From Streptomyces asoensis (GTDB lineage: Bacteria; Actinomycetota; Actinomycetes; Streptomycetales; Streptomycetaceae), in NCBI RefSeq assembly GCF_016860545.1, contig NZ_BNEB01000005.1, positions 310,001 through 374,000 on the forward strand: a stretch of DNA of 64,000 nucleotides. The letters run 5' to 3'. The position numbers and the translations under genes are program-made. The notes beneath the pieces are model-generated. The model did not search any database. It saw only the letters and a list, made by a program, of their open reading frames with translations, and was not told the DNA's origin. The stretch's first letter is position 1. Each line of letters begins with the position of its first letter. Shown piece after piece: positions 42,419 to 50,099 of the stretch.

Positions 42419-42874
42419 GCTCACTCCTCGGGGCGATGATCGGCCGCCGACCGCCGGGGAGAGGTGCCCCGCCGGCGGACACGGCCGCGTCTGAGGATCT
42501 TCGAGTCACCAGAACGCCGATTTGTAAGCCCGCGCGACCCATGTGACGCGGACATCCCTCGGATGAGCGGCCTCACGCCACCCGCGCGAGAGTCGGGCGA
42601 TCCGCTCCCGCCGCTCGGCGGCCGACCGTGGGCGGGCCCTCAGAGTCGCACGTTGTCGGCCCCTCCGCAGATCACGGAGCCCGCGGGCCCCCTCCCCCGA
42701 GGACCCGGGAGCGCGGCGGACGACCGGTCGCCGGGGCGGCCGCTGGAACGTTCTACTGGAACGTTCCAGCAACGCGGCTCCCGGTCCCTTGACAGACCGG
42801 CGGGCGGACTGGCGTACTGCTCACGGCATGTAGAACGTTCTAGTCGGGGCGACCCGGGGAAAGGGAGAGCCGCG
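42419..42874. other. Divergent promoter region between GCS2-type ligase and the isomerase-like gene
   Basis: 456 bp with no supportable gene. The right half holds the promoter and three LacI-type operators of the gene at 42875, described separately. The left half must hold the leftward promoter of the ligase operon, for which I see no clear boxes. Confidence 0.5.
42744..42842 (+). promoter_or_regulatory. Promoter with three LacI-type operators for the isomerase-like gene
   Basis: -35 is TTGACA at 42789-42794; -10 is weak, perhaps CGTACT at 42813-42818 (18-bp spacer). Operators: TGGAACGTTCTA at 42744-42755, the perfect 14-bp palindrome CTGGAACGTTCCAG at 42756-42769, and TAGAACGTTCTA at 42831-42842 just downstream of the predicted start. 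All share the GAACGTTC core with a central CG, the LacI/GalR pattern. The LacI gene at 44228 is the natural candidate to bind them. Confidence 0.7.
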
Positions 42875-43657
42875 ATGTACACACTGGCGGTCTGCGCGGA
42901 GACGGTCTTCCAGGAGCTGCCGATCGAGGAGCGGGCCCGGCGGCTCCACGAGGCCGGCTTCCAGGTCGAGATCTGGGACTGGACCCGGCACGACCTCGAC
43001 GCGCTCGCCCGGACCCCCGCCGACTTCGTCTCCATGACGGGATACATCAGCGGCAGTCTCACCGACGAGGGCGGCGCCGCCGAGCTGCTGCGCACGGCCG
43101 AGGAGTCGCTCAAGGCCGCCGAGCACCTGGGCTGCGCCCGCCTGAACCTCCACGGGACCGGGCTGGACGGCCGGGGGCTGCCCGTGGTGCCGGTGCGGGG
43201 TGAACCGACCGAGGAGATGTGGGCGGCCGCCCGGCGCACCCTGACGCGCGTCGCGGAGCTCGGCGAGAGCGCCGGCGTGGTGTTCACGCTGGAGAACCTC
43301 AACACCGCCGTCGATCATCCCGGCGTGCCCTTCGCCCGGGCCGCCGACACCTTCGCCCTGGTCGCCGCCGTGGACCGGCCGGGACTGCGCATGAACCTGG
43401 ATCTGTACCACGCCCAGATCGGCGAGGGGAACCTGATCGAACTGGTCCGCGCGGCACACCGCGCGGGGCTCATCGGGGAGATCCAGGTGGCGGACGTACC
43501 CGGTCGCCACGAACCGGGCACCGGCGAGATCAACTACCCGGCCGTCGCCCGGGCCCTCGTCGACCTGGGCTACGAGGGCACCGTCGCCCTGGAGGGCCGG
43601 CCCTCCGCCGACACGGAGAGCGCCCTGGCCCGCTTCCGGTCCGCGTTCACCGTGTGA
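42875..43657 (+). CDS. Hydroxypyruvate isomerase-like TIM-barrel enzyme
   Basis: 260 residues, xylose-isomerase-like TIM barrel of the Hyi branch. Metal- and substrate-binding positions are visible in FTLENLN (Glu), RMNLDLYHAQIGEGN (Asp, His), QVADVPGRHEPGTGEINY (His) and VALEGRP (Glu). The family interconverts hydroxypyruvate and tartronate semialdehyde or epimerises ketoses. The promoter carries LacI operators, so expression is probably induced by a sugar or sugar acid. Ribosome binding site GGGAG upstream of the ATG. Stands alone in its operon. Confidence 0.85.
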   Translation: MYTLAVCAETVFQELPIEERARRLHEAGFQVEIWDWTRHDLDALARTPADFVSMTGYISGSLTDEGGAAELLRTAEESLKAAEHLGCARLNLHGTGLDGRGLPVVPVRGEPTEEMWAAARRTLTRVAELGESAGVVFTLENLNTAVDHPGVPFARAADTFALVAAVDRPGLRMNLDLYHAQIGEGNLIELVRAAHRAGLIGEIQVADVPGRHEPGTGEINYPAVARALVDLGYEGTVALEGRPSADTESALARFRSAFTV

Positions 43658-43679
43658 CACGGGACGCCGGACGCGGGGT

Positions 43680-44075
43680 GTCCGGTGCCCGCCTGGCGTG
43701 AGCCCGGCGGACTGCGCACCGCGCTCCGCGCGCGGCGCACCGGGCTCGGCGGACCGCGCTCGGCGGACCGCACCGCGTGACGCCTGGCGCCCGGCGCCTG
43801 CCCGGCGTGACGCTGGGCGGTCGGTACCCGGCCGGCGTCCGGCAGACCGCGCTCGGCGGTGTCGCACCGCGTCATGCCCGGCGCCCGGTGCCTGCCCGGC
43901 GTCCGGCAGACCGCGCACCGTACTCCGCGTCCGGCGCACCGCGCACCGCGAGACGCTGGCCGCCCGGCGTCCGGCGTCCGGCGGACTCTGCATCGCGTCC
44001 GGGACCCCACATCTCGCACCGCGCACCGCGTCCGGCATCCCTCTTCCGCCGGGCCGCGTCCGGCAGACCGCGCAC
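43680..44075. repeat. Degenerate GC-rich repeat tract
   Basis: The 570 bp between the isomerase-like gene and lacI hold no gene. About 400 bp of it is made of variants of CGCGTCCGGC(A/G)GACCGCGCACCG. The 17-mer CGTCCGGCAGACCGCGC occurs exactly at 43836, 43900 and 44057. A longer block starting GCACCGCG at 43770 recurs at 43864, an offset of 94 bp, with point changes. Open frames through it give only low-complexity Arg/Pro/Ala translation, so I treat it as non-coding repeat rather than a protein. Confidence 0.65.
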
Positions 44076-44227
44076 CCGACCACACCCACGCGCGCGCCGT
44101 CCGCTCCGGGTGTCGGCGACCGGGTGTGCGCGGCACCGCGGCACAGCGGCCCGCCGGACGGGCGCGGGACCGCGGGGGCGGCGAACTATGATCGGCGTCC
44201 ACAGCGAAGCGGACCAGGAAGGACAGC

Positions 44228-45268
44228 GTGCCAGTGCCCCCGGCGGTCCCCGACGGTAGACGGCCCACGCTCGCCGACGTGGCGGCCCGGGCCGGTGTGT
44301 CCACCGCGCTGGTCTCCATCGTGATGCGGGGCACCAAGGGCGCCAGCCAGGCGACCCGTGAGCGCGTCCTCGAGACGGCCCGGCAGATGGGGTACCGCCC
44401 GGACACCCGGGCGCGGCTGCTGCGCAGTCACCGCTCCCACCTGCTCGGCGTGCAGTTCGCCCTCCAGCATCCCTTCCACGCCGATCTGCTGGAGGGCATC
44501 TACGCCGCCGCCGAACCGGCCGGTTACCAGGTCGCGTTGAGCGCGGTGACCGCCGCGCGCGGGGAACGGCGTGCGGTCGAGACCCTGCTCGCCGACCGCT
44601 GCGAGGCGCTCGTCCTCCTCGGCCCCCAGGCCACCGCTGCCCGACTGGCCGAACTGGCGGCGCAGTTGCCGGTGGTCTCGCTGGTGCGCCGGCTGCGTCC
44701 CGCGGTGCCGGGCGTGGACGTCGTGCGGACCGCCGACGACGAGGGGGCCCGGCAGGCGGTGGACCACCTCGTGGGCCTGGGCCACCGCGACATCGCCCAT
44801 GTCGACGGCGGCAGGGCGCCGGGCGCGGCCGACCGGCGGCGCGGCTACCGCACCGCGATGAACCGCCACGGGCTGTCCGGACACGTCCGCGTCCTGGCCG
44901 GCGGACCGACGGAGGAGGACGGCGCCGACGCCGCGCGCGGCCTGCTGGCGAAAGGGTCTCGCCCGACCGCCGTCATGGCCTTCAACGACCGCTGTGCGAC
45001 GGGCGCCCTCGACGTGTTCCTCCGCGCCGGTGTCCGGGTCCCCGGCGAGATCTCCGTCGTCGGCTTCGACGACAGCCGGCTGGCCCGGCTGGCCCACATC
45101 GACCTCACCACCGTCGGCCAGGACGCCACCCGCCTCGCCCGCCTCGCGGTCGAACGGGCCGTCGCCCGTCTGGAGAACGGACCGGTGACCGCCGGCGAGG
45201 AGGTCGTCGCCCCCCGGCTCGTGGTCCGCGGCACGACGGCCCCGCCCCGCGCGACCCCCGCCGGCTGA
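44228..45268 (+). CDS. LacI-family transcriptional repressor
   Basis: 346 residues. N-terminal helix-turn-helix and hinge (PTLADVAARAGVSTALVSIVMRG, RPDTRARLLRSHR) followed by a periplasmic-binding-protein-like sensor domain (about 65-340), with AFNDRCATGALDVF and ISVVGFDDSRLARL as in sugar-responsive members. The GTG has AAGGA five bases upstream. It probably controls the isomerase-like gene 570 bp upstream through the GAACGTTC operators; no such operator is seen before its own start. Ligand unknown. Confidence 0.9.
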   Translation: MPVPPAVPDGRRPTLADVAARAGVSTALVSIVMRGTKGASQATRERVLETARQMGYRPDTRARLLRSHRSHLLGVQFALQHPFHADLLEGIYAAAEPAGYQVALSAVTAARGERRAVETLLADRCEALVLLGPQATAARLAELAAQLPVVSLVRRLRPAVPGVDVVRTADDEGARQAVDHLVGLGHRDIAHVDGGRAPGAADRRRGYRTAMNRHGLSGHVRVLAGGPTEEDGADAARGLLAKGSRPTAVMAFNDRCATGALDVFLRAGVRVPGEISVVGFDDSRLARLAHIDLTTVGQDATRLARLAVERAVARLENGPVTAGEEVVAPRLVVRGTTAPPRATPAG

Positions 45269-45512
45269 GGAGAGGGCGGCCGGCCGGTGCGGCACCCGGC
45301 CGAGTCGACACCCGGCCGGGCGAGACCGTCCCCACCGCCTCCCCGGCGTCACCGCCTCCCCGTCGCCTCACCCTCTGCGATTTTCGCTACACCCCTATCG
45401 CAAATACGGCATAAGAGCCTAAGCTGCTCGCAACCTCTGCCGGGTCCACGGCCGTTCGCGCGCGCCGTGTCCGATGTCGGCCCTGCCTTCGGGCGGCCTC
45501 GAGAGGTGCAGC

Positions 45513-45830
45513 ATGATCCGCTCTGGTGACGAACACCCGGCGACCCCCGACTGGCGCGACCAGGCCGCGTGCGTCGGGGAGGATCCCGAGATCTTCTTTC
45601 CGCTCTCCGACGTCGCGGTGCCTGGCACGGAGGCCTCACTGGCCCGCGCGATATGCCGCCGCTGCGCGGTGCTCGGCGCCTGCCGCGCCTGGGCGATCGA
45701 GCACGGCGAGGACGACGGGATCTGGGGCGCGACCACGGCCGCTCAGCGGCGTGTCATACGGCGGGCGACGACGGAGCCGGCCCCCGCGTCCGGACGGTAC
45801 CGGGGCCAGGCGGGCGCCTCCCGCACCTGA
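45513..45830 (+). CDS. WhiB-like (Wbl) iron-sulfur regulator
   Basis: 105 residues. Four cluster cysteines are visible: one in DQAACVGED, two in CRRC and one in LGACRAW, then the G-(I/V)-W-G turn as DGIWGATT and a basic tail (RRVIRRATT). Wbl proteins bind a 4Fe-4S cluster and usually act with the main sigma factor. This one is not clearly WhiA/WhiB/WblA-type. I chose the ATG at 45513, with GAGAGG six bases upstream. The stop codon is the first three bases of a 19-bp tandem repeat. Confidence 0.88.
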   Translation: MIRSGDEHPATPDWRDQAACVGEDPEIFFPLSDVAVPGTEASLARAICRRCAVLGACRAWAIEHGEDDGIWGATTAAQRRVIRRATTEPAPASGRYRGQAGASRT

Positions 45831-45922
45831 CCGGACCGACCGCACATGACCGGACCGACCGCACATGACCGGCCCGGCCGCGCACGGCCGGGCCGGCCGC
45901 GCACGGCCGGGCCGACCGTACG
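45828..45922. repeat. Five tandem 19-bp repeats starting at the Wbl stop codon
   Basis: Units at 45828, 45847, 45866, 45885 and 45904, each 19 bp. The first two are identical (TGACCGGACCGACCGCACA), the others drift toward CGGCCGGGCCGGCCGCGCA. The first unit begins with the TGA of the Wbl gene, so copy-number change cannot alter that protein unless the stop mutates. The GGCCGG-rich units can fold into hairpins and may serve as terminator for the convergent Wbl and pectate lyase genes. Confidence 0.75.
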
Positions 45923-45951
45923 CGGCCGGCCCGGGCGGAACGCGCTCGCCG

Positions 45952-47499
45952 TCAGGCGTAGGTCTCGAACTCCGCCACCTTCGGGGCGGCGGCCGAGCTC
46001 GTGATCTCGAAGGTGACCTTCTTCAGCGAGGTCGCGGCGAAGGAGATGACCCCCGCCCCGCTGCCCGAGGTCAGCACGGCCCCGGTGTCGCCGTTGAGCA
46101 CTCGCCAGGAACCGATGTTGCCGGTGGCGCCGGAGGCCTCGCGGATGTTGATCCTGGAGACGGAGGTCGCCGAGCCCCACTTGATGGAGACGGAGCCCGT
46201 GGAGCCGCTCGGCGACCAGTAGGTGCCGGTGTCGCCGTCGCGGACGTTGCCGTAGCTGGTCCCGGACGCCTTGCTGGAGCCGTCGGAGTCGGCACCGATG
46301 CTGAGGTTGGTCCCGCCTGGCGACGAGGTCGCGGTGGGCGAGGCACTGGTGGTCGGCGAGGACGTCGACGTGGGGGTCGCGGTGGGCGTCGTCGCCGCGC
46401 AGTTGCCGTCCGACACCTTGAGACCGGTGTTGGCGCCCGCCGTCGCGGTCACGATCGACGGCACGCAGGAAGCGGCGTCCAGGGTGTACGCGTACGGGAC
46501 GGAGACGGTCGTGTTCGACGTCGGGTTCGGCCCCGCCGGGTTGTTCTCGTCGCCCGGCTGCGACCAGGTCACGTTGTCGAAGATGTTCCCGGCGACCTGC
46601 CAGTACCCCGGCAGGTCGGTGTAGAAGGTACCGAGGACGTCCTTGGAGTTCTTGAAGTAGTTGTTGTCGACCTTGGCCTTGCCGCCGGCCCGGGGGTTGA
46701 TGCCCGATTCGTTCAGGCTGACGTAGTAGTTGTTGTAGATGTGGGCGGTGGCGCCGCGCAGCAGCGGCGTGCGGGAGTCGATGTTCTCGTACCGGTTGTG
46801 GTGGAAGGTGACCGGTCCGTTGGCGAGGTCGCTGTCGCTGGAGCCGACGAGACCGCCGCGGCCGGAGTTGCGCAGGACGCTGTAGGACAGGGTCACGTAC
46901 TTGGTGCCGTCCTTCATGTCGAACAGGCCGTCGTAGCCCTCCGACTCCCCACCCGAGGCGACGAGGGTGGCGTGGTCGACCCAGACGTTGTGGACGTCGC
47001 TCTCCATGCCGATGGCGTCGCCGCCGTTGGAGGTCGGCGAGCCGGACTTCTTCACGTTCTGGACGGTCACGTTCTGCACGATGACGTTGCTGGACTGACG
47101 GATGTGGATGCCGATCTGGTCGAACACGGCTCCGGCGCCGACGCCGACGAGGGTGACGTTGCTGATGCCCTTGAGTTCGATCACTCCGGCGGCGGTGTTG
47201 CAGCCGGTGCCCGACACCTTGGCGGTGTTGCCGACGGTGACGGTCCCCTCGACCTGGATGGTGATCGGGGTGCTGGTCGCGGCACGGGCGCACAGCGCCT
47301 GGTGGATCTGGGTGCCCGTGGTGGCCTTGACCGTGGTTCCGCCGGCACCACCGGTGGTGCCGCCGTTCAGGGTGGCGTACCCCGTCGCGCCGGCGGCGGC
47401 CGCCGATGCGGTGGGCATGTTCAGGACCACGCCCGTCGCCGCCGCCAGGGCCAGCGTGCCGAGTGCCGCGGAGAGTCGCAGAGCGACTGGCTTTCTCAT
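45952..47499 (-). CDS. Secreted pectate lyase (PL1) with C-terminal discoidin-like module
   Basis: 515 residues. Signal peptide of about 38 residues ends near PTASAAAAG. The PL1 beta-helix follows (about 45-335) with VWVDHATL and the catalytic-arginine motif SRTPLLRGATAHIYNNYY. A Thr/Ser/Pro linker (about 385-415) joins a beta-sandwich of about 95 residues (WSPSGSTGSVSIKWGSATSVSRINI) of F5/8 or CBM type, probably binding plant cell-wall sugar. It degrades pectate outside the cell. Start chosen at the ATG 47499, near the signal peptide; more distal in-frame starts add a non-signal sequence. The mRNA leader is about 270 nt by promoter position. Confidence 0.9.
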   Translation of the reverse strand: MRKPVALRLSAALGTLALAAATGVVLNMPTASAAAAGATGYATLNGGTTGGAGGTTVKATTGTQIHQALCARAATSTPITIQVEGTVTVGNTAKVSGTGCNTAAGVIELKGISNVTLVGVGAGAVFDQIGIHIRQSSNVIVQNVTVQNVKKSGSPTSNGGDAIGMESDVHNVWVDHATLVASGGESEGYDGLFDMKDGTKYVTLSYSVLRNSGRGGLVGSSDSDLANGPVTFHHNRYENIDSRTPLLRGATAHIYNNYYVSLNESGINPRAGGKAKVDNNYFKNSKDVLGTFYTDLPGYWQVAGNIFDNVTWSQPGDENNPAGPNPTSNTTVSVPYAYTLDAASCVPSIVTATAGANTGLKVSDGNCAATTPTATPTSTSSPTTSASPTATSSPGGTNLSIGADSDGSSKASGTSYGNVRDGDTGTYWSPSGSTGSVSIKWGSATSVSRINIREASGATGNIGSWRVLNGDTGAVLTSGSGAGVISFAATSLKKVTFEITSSAAAPKVAEFETYA

Positions 47500-47757
47500 A
47501 CTCGCCTCGTCTTTCGTCATCACGTTCCGGGGGGTGCCGCGGCCGTCCGTGCTCGCGGGACGGGGCCGTCGAGGGCACACCGATGCCATGTTCATGCCAT
47601 ACACAAGATCGAGCGCGCTCTCGCCGGAACGGTGCGGATGCCGTTCGCGTCACGGGCCGGAAAGGGCGGTGGTGCCGTTGCGGTGCGGGGGCTGACGACC
47701 GGGCCGACGAAGCGGCCGCCGCGCGGGGGTGGTGCGCACGCGGTCACCCGACGCCAC

Positions 47758-47773
47758 GGGAAAGCGCTTTCCC
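47758..47773. promoter_or_regulatory. Perfect 16-bp palindrome, LacI-type operator of the pectate lyase
   Basis: GGGAAAGCGCTTTCCC is a perfect 16-bp palindrome with a central CG. It begins seven bases after the predicted -10 box of the pectate lyase promoter, over the transcription start. This is the expected place for a LacI-family repressor; similar AGCGCT-centred palindromes are used by CebR-type regulators. Confidence 0.65.
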
Positions 47774-47779
47774 CTCGGG

Positions 47780-47808
47780 AGGATAGGGTCGGCATCAGGG
47801 GCTGACAA
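47780..47808 (-). promoter_or_regulatory. Pectate lyase promoter
   Basis: On the minus strand TTGTCA (47808-47803), a 17-bp spacer and TATCCT (47785-47780) give a good sigma-70-type promoter. The predicted start is inside the operator at 47758-47773. Confidence 0.6.
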
Positions 47809-47927
47809 GTATGTGAACGAGGATCGTCTACCGAGAATCCGGTGACGGGCCGTCGATCACCCGGACAGCCGTTCAATGCGGCCTGGCGAGTGCGGATAGC
47901 GGCACGAGGACCGGCGGGTTGGCATCC

Positions 47928-47950
47928 GTTCAGAGGTTATGTATCTGAAC
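47928..47950. promoter_or_regulatory. Inverted repeat of unknown regulator
   Basis: GTTCAGA and TCTGAAC form perfect 7-bp arms around an AT-rich 9-bp spacer (GGTTATGTA). It lies in the pectate lyase/protease intergenic region, about 300 bp before the protease start and 120 bp upstream of the pectate lyase -35 box. A dimeric regulator site is plausible. Confidence 0.4.
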
Positions 47951-48180
47951 AGGCGTCACACACCGATACAGCCCGGCGCGGTCGGCCGCGTCGAAAGCCG
48001 GGCCGCCCGGGTCCACGGCTCGCCGTCACGCGCTCGGGGCCGCGGTCCGCCCGGCCGACGGGCCACGGCCGGACCGAGCGGCACCGCGCCTTGCGCCGAC
48101 TCGCGGTGCCGGGCGAAATCGGCGGCTGCATTGGCATAGACCTGACAGTCGCCGCCCACTACGCTGTGCCGGGCCACACC

Positions 48181-48194
48181 TGAGAGCGCTCTCA
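48181..48194. promoter_or_regulatory. 14-bp palindromic LacI-type operator upstream of the protease gene
   Basis: TGAGAGCGCTCTCA is a perfect palindrome that fits the LacI/GalR consensus TGNNANCGNTNNCA. It differs from the CebR box TGGGAGCGCTCCCA by one symmetric change in each arm. It lies 51 bp before the protease ATG and 15 bp after a TACGCT -10-like box. Confidence 0.6.
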
Positions 48195-48245
48195 CGGATC
48201 CGCTGTTCCTCCCCCACTCACTGGAACGACGAAGGGCGAACCCCC

Positions 48246-49433
48246 ATGAGACGCACAAGGCTCAAGCACGTCTGTCTGGCCGCACTCCTCACGCTGGGCG
48301 GGCTCGGCGGGACGGGTGCGCTTCCCGCCGCCGCGGCCGGTGACACGGCCCCCGCCTCCGGCCGGGCCCCCGAGATCACACCCGCTTCCGCCCCCGCGTC
48401 CGCCGGTCTGCTCAGTGCCCTGCGGGAGCGGTTCGGCCTGACCGAGGACGAGGCGAAGGCCCGGCTCGAGGCCGAAGCGGCCGCCACCGCGCTCGAACCG
48501 AAGGCCCGCCGCACGGCGGGCGCCGCGTACGCGGGCTCCTGGTTCGACGCCGACGCCGGCCGTCTGACGGTCGCGGTGACCGCACGGGCCTCACAGACCG
48601 CACGCGCCGCGATCCGGGCCCAGGGAGCCGAGGTCCGCGTCGTCGAGCACAGCGCGCAGGCGCTCGACGCGGCGAAGTCGCGCATCGACGGGCTCTCCGC
48701 CCCGCCCGGGGTGGCGAGTTGGCACGTCGACCCGACGGCGAACACCGTCGTGGTCACGGTCGCCCGCGACAAGCGCGCCGACAACGATGTCCGGCGCTTC
48801 CTCACCCAGGCCCGCGCCGCGGGTCCCGTCACCGTCGACACCGCCGCCGCGGCCCCCGCCACGTTCGCCGCGGGCACGGTCGGCGGGGACCCCTACTACA
48901 CGGGCAACGTCCGCTGCTCCATCGGCTTCTCGGTGTACGGCGGGTTCGTCACCGCCGGCCACTGCGGCCGGGCCGGCGCGGGTGTCTCGGGCTGGGACGG
49001 GTCCTACGTCGGCGCCTTCCAGGGCTCGTCGTTCCCCGACAACGACTACGCCTGGGTGAGCGTGGGCAGCGGCTGGTGGACGGTCCCGGTGGTCCTCGGC
49101 TGGGGCACGGTGCCGGACCAGCTGGTGCGCGGCTCGGCCGAGGCGCCCGTGGGGGCGTCGATCTGCCGGTCGGGGTCGACCACGCACTGGCACTGCGGCA
49201 CGGTGCTCGCCAGGAACGAGACCGTCAACTACAGCCAGGGCGCGGTGCATCAGCTGACGAAGACCAGCGTCTGCGCCGAACCCGGCGACTCCGGCGGCTC
49301 GTTCATCAGCGGCGACCAGGCACAGGGCGTCACCTCCGGCGGCTGGGGCAACTGCTCGGGCGGCGGCGAGACGTGGTTCCAGCCGGTGAACGAGATCCTC
49401 AACCGGTACGGACTCACCCTGCACACCTACTGA
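48246..49433 (+). CDS. Secreted streptogrisin-type S1 protease
   Basis: 395 residues. Signal peptide (about 1-31), alpha-lytic-type pro-region (about 50-205), then the chymotrypsin-fold catalytic domain. The triad is His239 in TAGHC, Asp267 in DNDYAWV and Ser349 in GDSGGS. Cysteines at TAGHC, ICRSG, WHCG, SVCAE and NCSGG are spaced for the usual disulfides. Cleavage to the mature enzyme is probably near FAAGTVGGDPYYTGN. An extracellular feeding protease, perhaps under sugar-repressor control given the operator just upstream. Confidence 0.92.
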   Translation: MRRTRLKHVCLAALLTLGGLGGTGALPAAAAGDTAPASGRAPEITPASAPASAGLLSALRERFGLTEDEAKARLEAEAAATALEPKARRTAGAAYAGSWFDADAGRLTVAVTARASQTARAAIRAQGAEVRVVEHSAQALDAAKSRIDGLSAPPGVASWHVDPTANTVVVTVARDKRADNDVRRFLTQARAAGPVTVDTAAAAPATFAAGTVGGDPYYTGNVRCSIGFSVYGGFVTAGHCGRAGAGVSGWDGSYVGAFQGSSFPDNDYAWVSVGSGWWTVPVVLGWGTVPDQLVRGSAEAPVGASICRSGSTTHWHCGTVLARNETVNYSQGAVHQLTKTSVCAEPGDSGGSFISGDQAQGVTSGGWGNCSGGGETWFQPVNEILNRYGLTLHTY

Positions 49434-49440
49434 CCCGTCC

Positions 49441-49465
49441 GGGGCGTGGCCTCGCGCCACGCCCC
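49441..49465. terminator. Bidirectional terminator between protease and soxG
   Basis: GGGGCGTGGC (49441-49450) and GCCACGCCCC (49456-49465) form a perfect 10-bp stem with a 5-base loop. It lies 8 bp after the protease stop and 32 bp after the soxG stop on the other strand. Confidence 0.65.
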
Positions 49466-49496
49466 GTCCGGGAGGCCCGGCGGCCGTCAGGGCGAC

Positions 49497-50099
49497 TCAG
49501 ACGTACTCCGTCGCCGCGTCGAGCAGCCAGTCCGCCAGATAGCCGGCGAAGGACGACCGGACCAGCACCCAGAACCCGGCTCCGCCCCCGTCGCGCGAGA
49601 CGAGGACGACCTGCGTCCGCGCCAGATCGGTCTGGGCGCAGCGGCCGGGACCGAAGGCCCGCGGGTGCAGGTCCAGCGCGCAGCCGTGCGCGAGGAGGTC
49701 ACGGGCGCGGGGCCCGGCCACCAGGAGCGTGGTGCGCTGGGCGGAGACGTCGGTGACGGAGACGGGCTCGTCCCCGGCGGCGGCCCGGATCCGCGTCTCC
49801 AGTTCCCGGGCGCCGCCCGGCGGGCCCACCAGGAGCCATTCGTCCGGGCCGAGCCACAGCGCCCTCGACTCCCCCGCCCGTTCCACGGTGCCCGGTTCGG
49901 TCGGCAGGGTGAGGCCGAGCGCCGGCCCGACGGCGTCCGCGGCGGCTCCCTTCGCGTCGAGGCGTACGTCGACCTGGGTCAGGAAGGGGAGTTCGGCGAG
50001 CCGGACCGCGCCCCCGGAGGCGCGGGTCGCGGCGGCGAGGCGCGGCGCGGCGTGCGCCAGGGGGCTGCGGAGCGGGGCGCAAGGAGCGGTGTCAGCCAT
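49497..50099 (-). CDS. soxG: Sarcosine oxidase gamma subunit
   Basis: 200 residues, fold of the GcvT/YgfZ type that caps the alpha subunit. It matches SoxG: LGPDEWLLVGPPG, VSVTDVSAQRTTLLVAGP and a tail with FWVLVRSSFAGYLADWL. It carries no cofactor and helps assemble the heterotetrameric sarcosine oxidase, which turns sarcosine and O2 into glycine, H2O2 and 5,10-methylene-THF. Its ATG overlaps the end of the SoxD-SoxA gene by 8 bp. Last gene of the operon. Confidence 0.9.
   Translation of the reverse strand: MADTAPCAPLRSPLAHAAPRLAAATRASGGAVRLAELPFLTQVDVRLDAKGAAADAVGPALGLTLPTEPGTVERAGESRALWLGPDEWLLVGPPGGARELETRIRAAAGDEPVSVTDVSAQRTTLLVAGPRARDLLAHGCALDLHPRAFGPGRCAQTDLARTQVVLVSRDGGGAGFWVLVRSSFAGYLADWLLDAATEYV

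Larger units (their letters stand above)
47500..48245. other. Divergent regulatory region between pectate lyase and protease genes
   Basis: 746 bp without a supportable gene. It contains the pectate lyase promoter and operator, a TTCAGA inverted repeat and the protease operator, each listed separately. The long leader of the pectate lyase transcript (about 47500-47773) shows no structure I recognise as a riboswitch. Confidence 0.5.

Noticed and set aside
43680..44075. CRISPR array
   Set aside because: Repeat units are variable in sequence and spacing, no unique spacers of constant length, and no cas genes nearby.
43570..44406. 278-codon minus-strand frame through the repeat tract
   Set aside because: Its Arg/Ala/Pro-rich repeats simply translate the DNA repeats; no ribosome binding site.
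47500..47773. Riboswitch in the long pectate lyase leader
   Set aside because: No conserved aptamer pattern could be recognised; length alone is not evidence.
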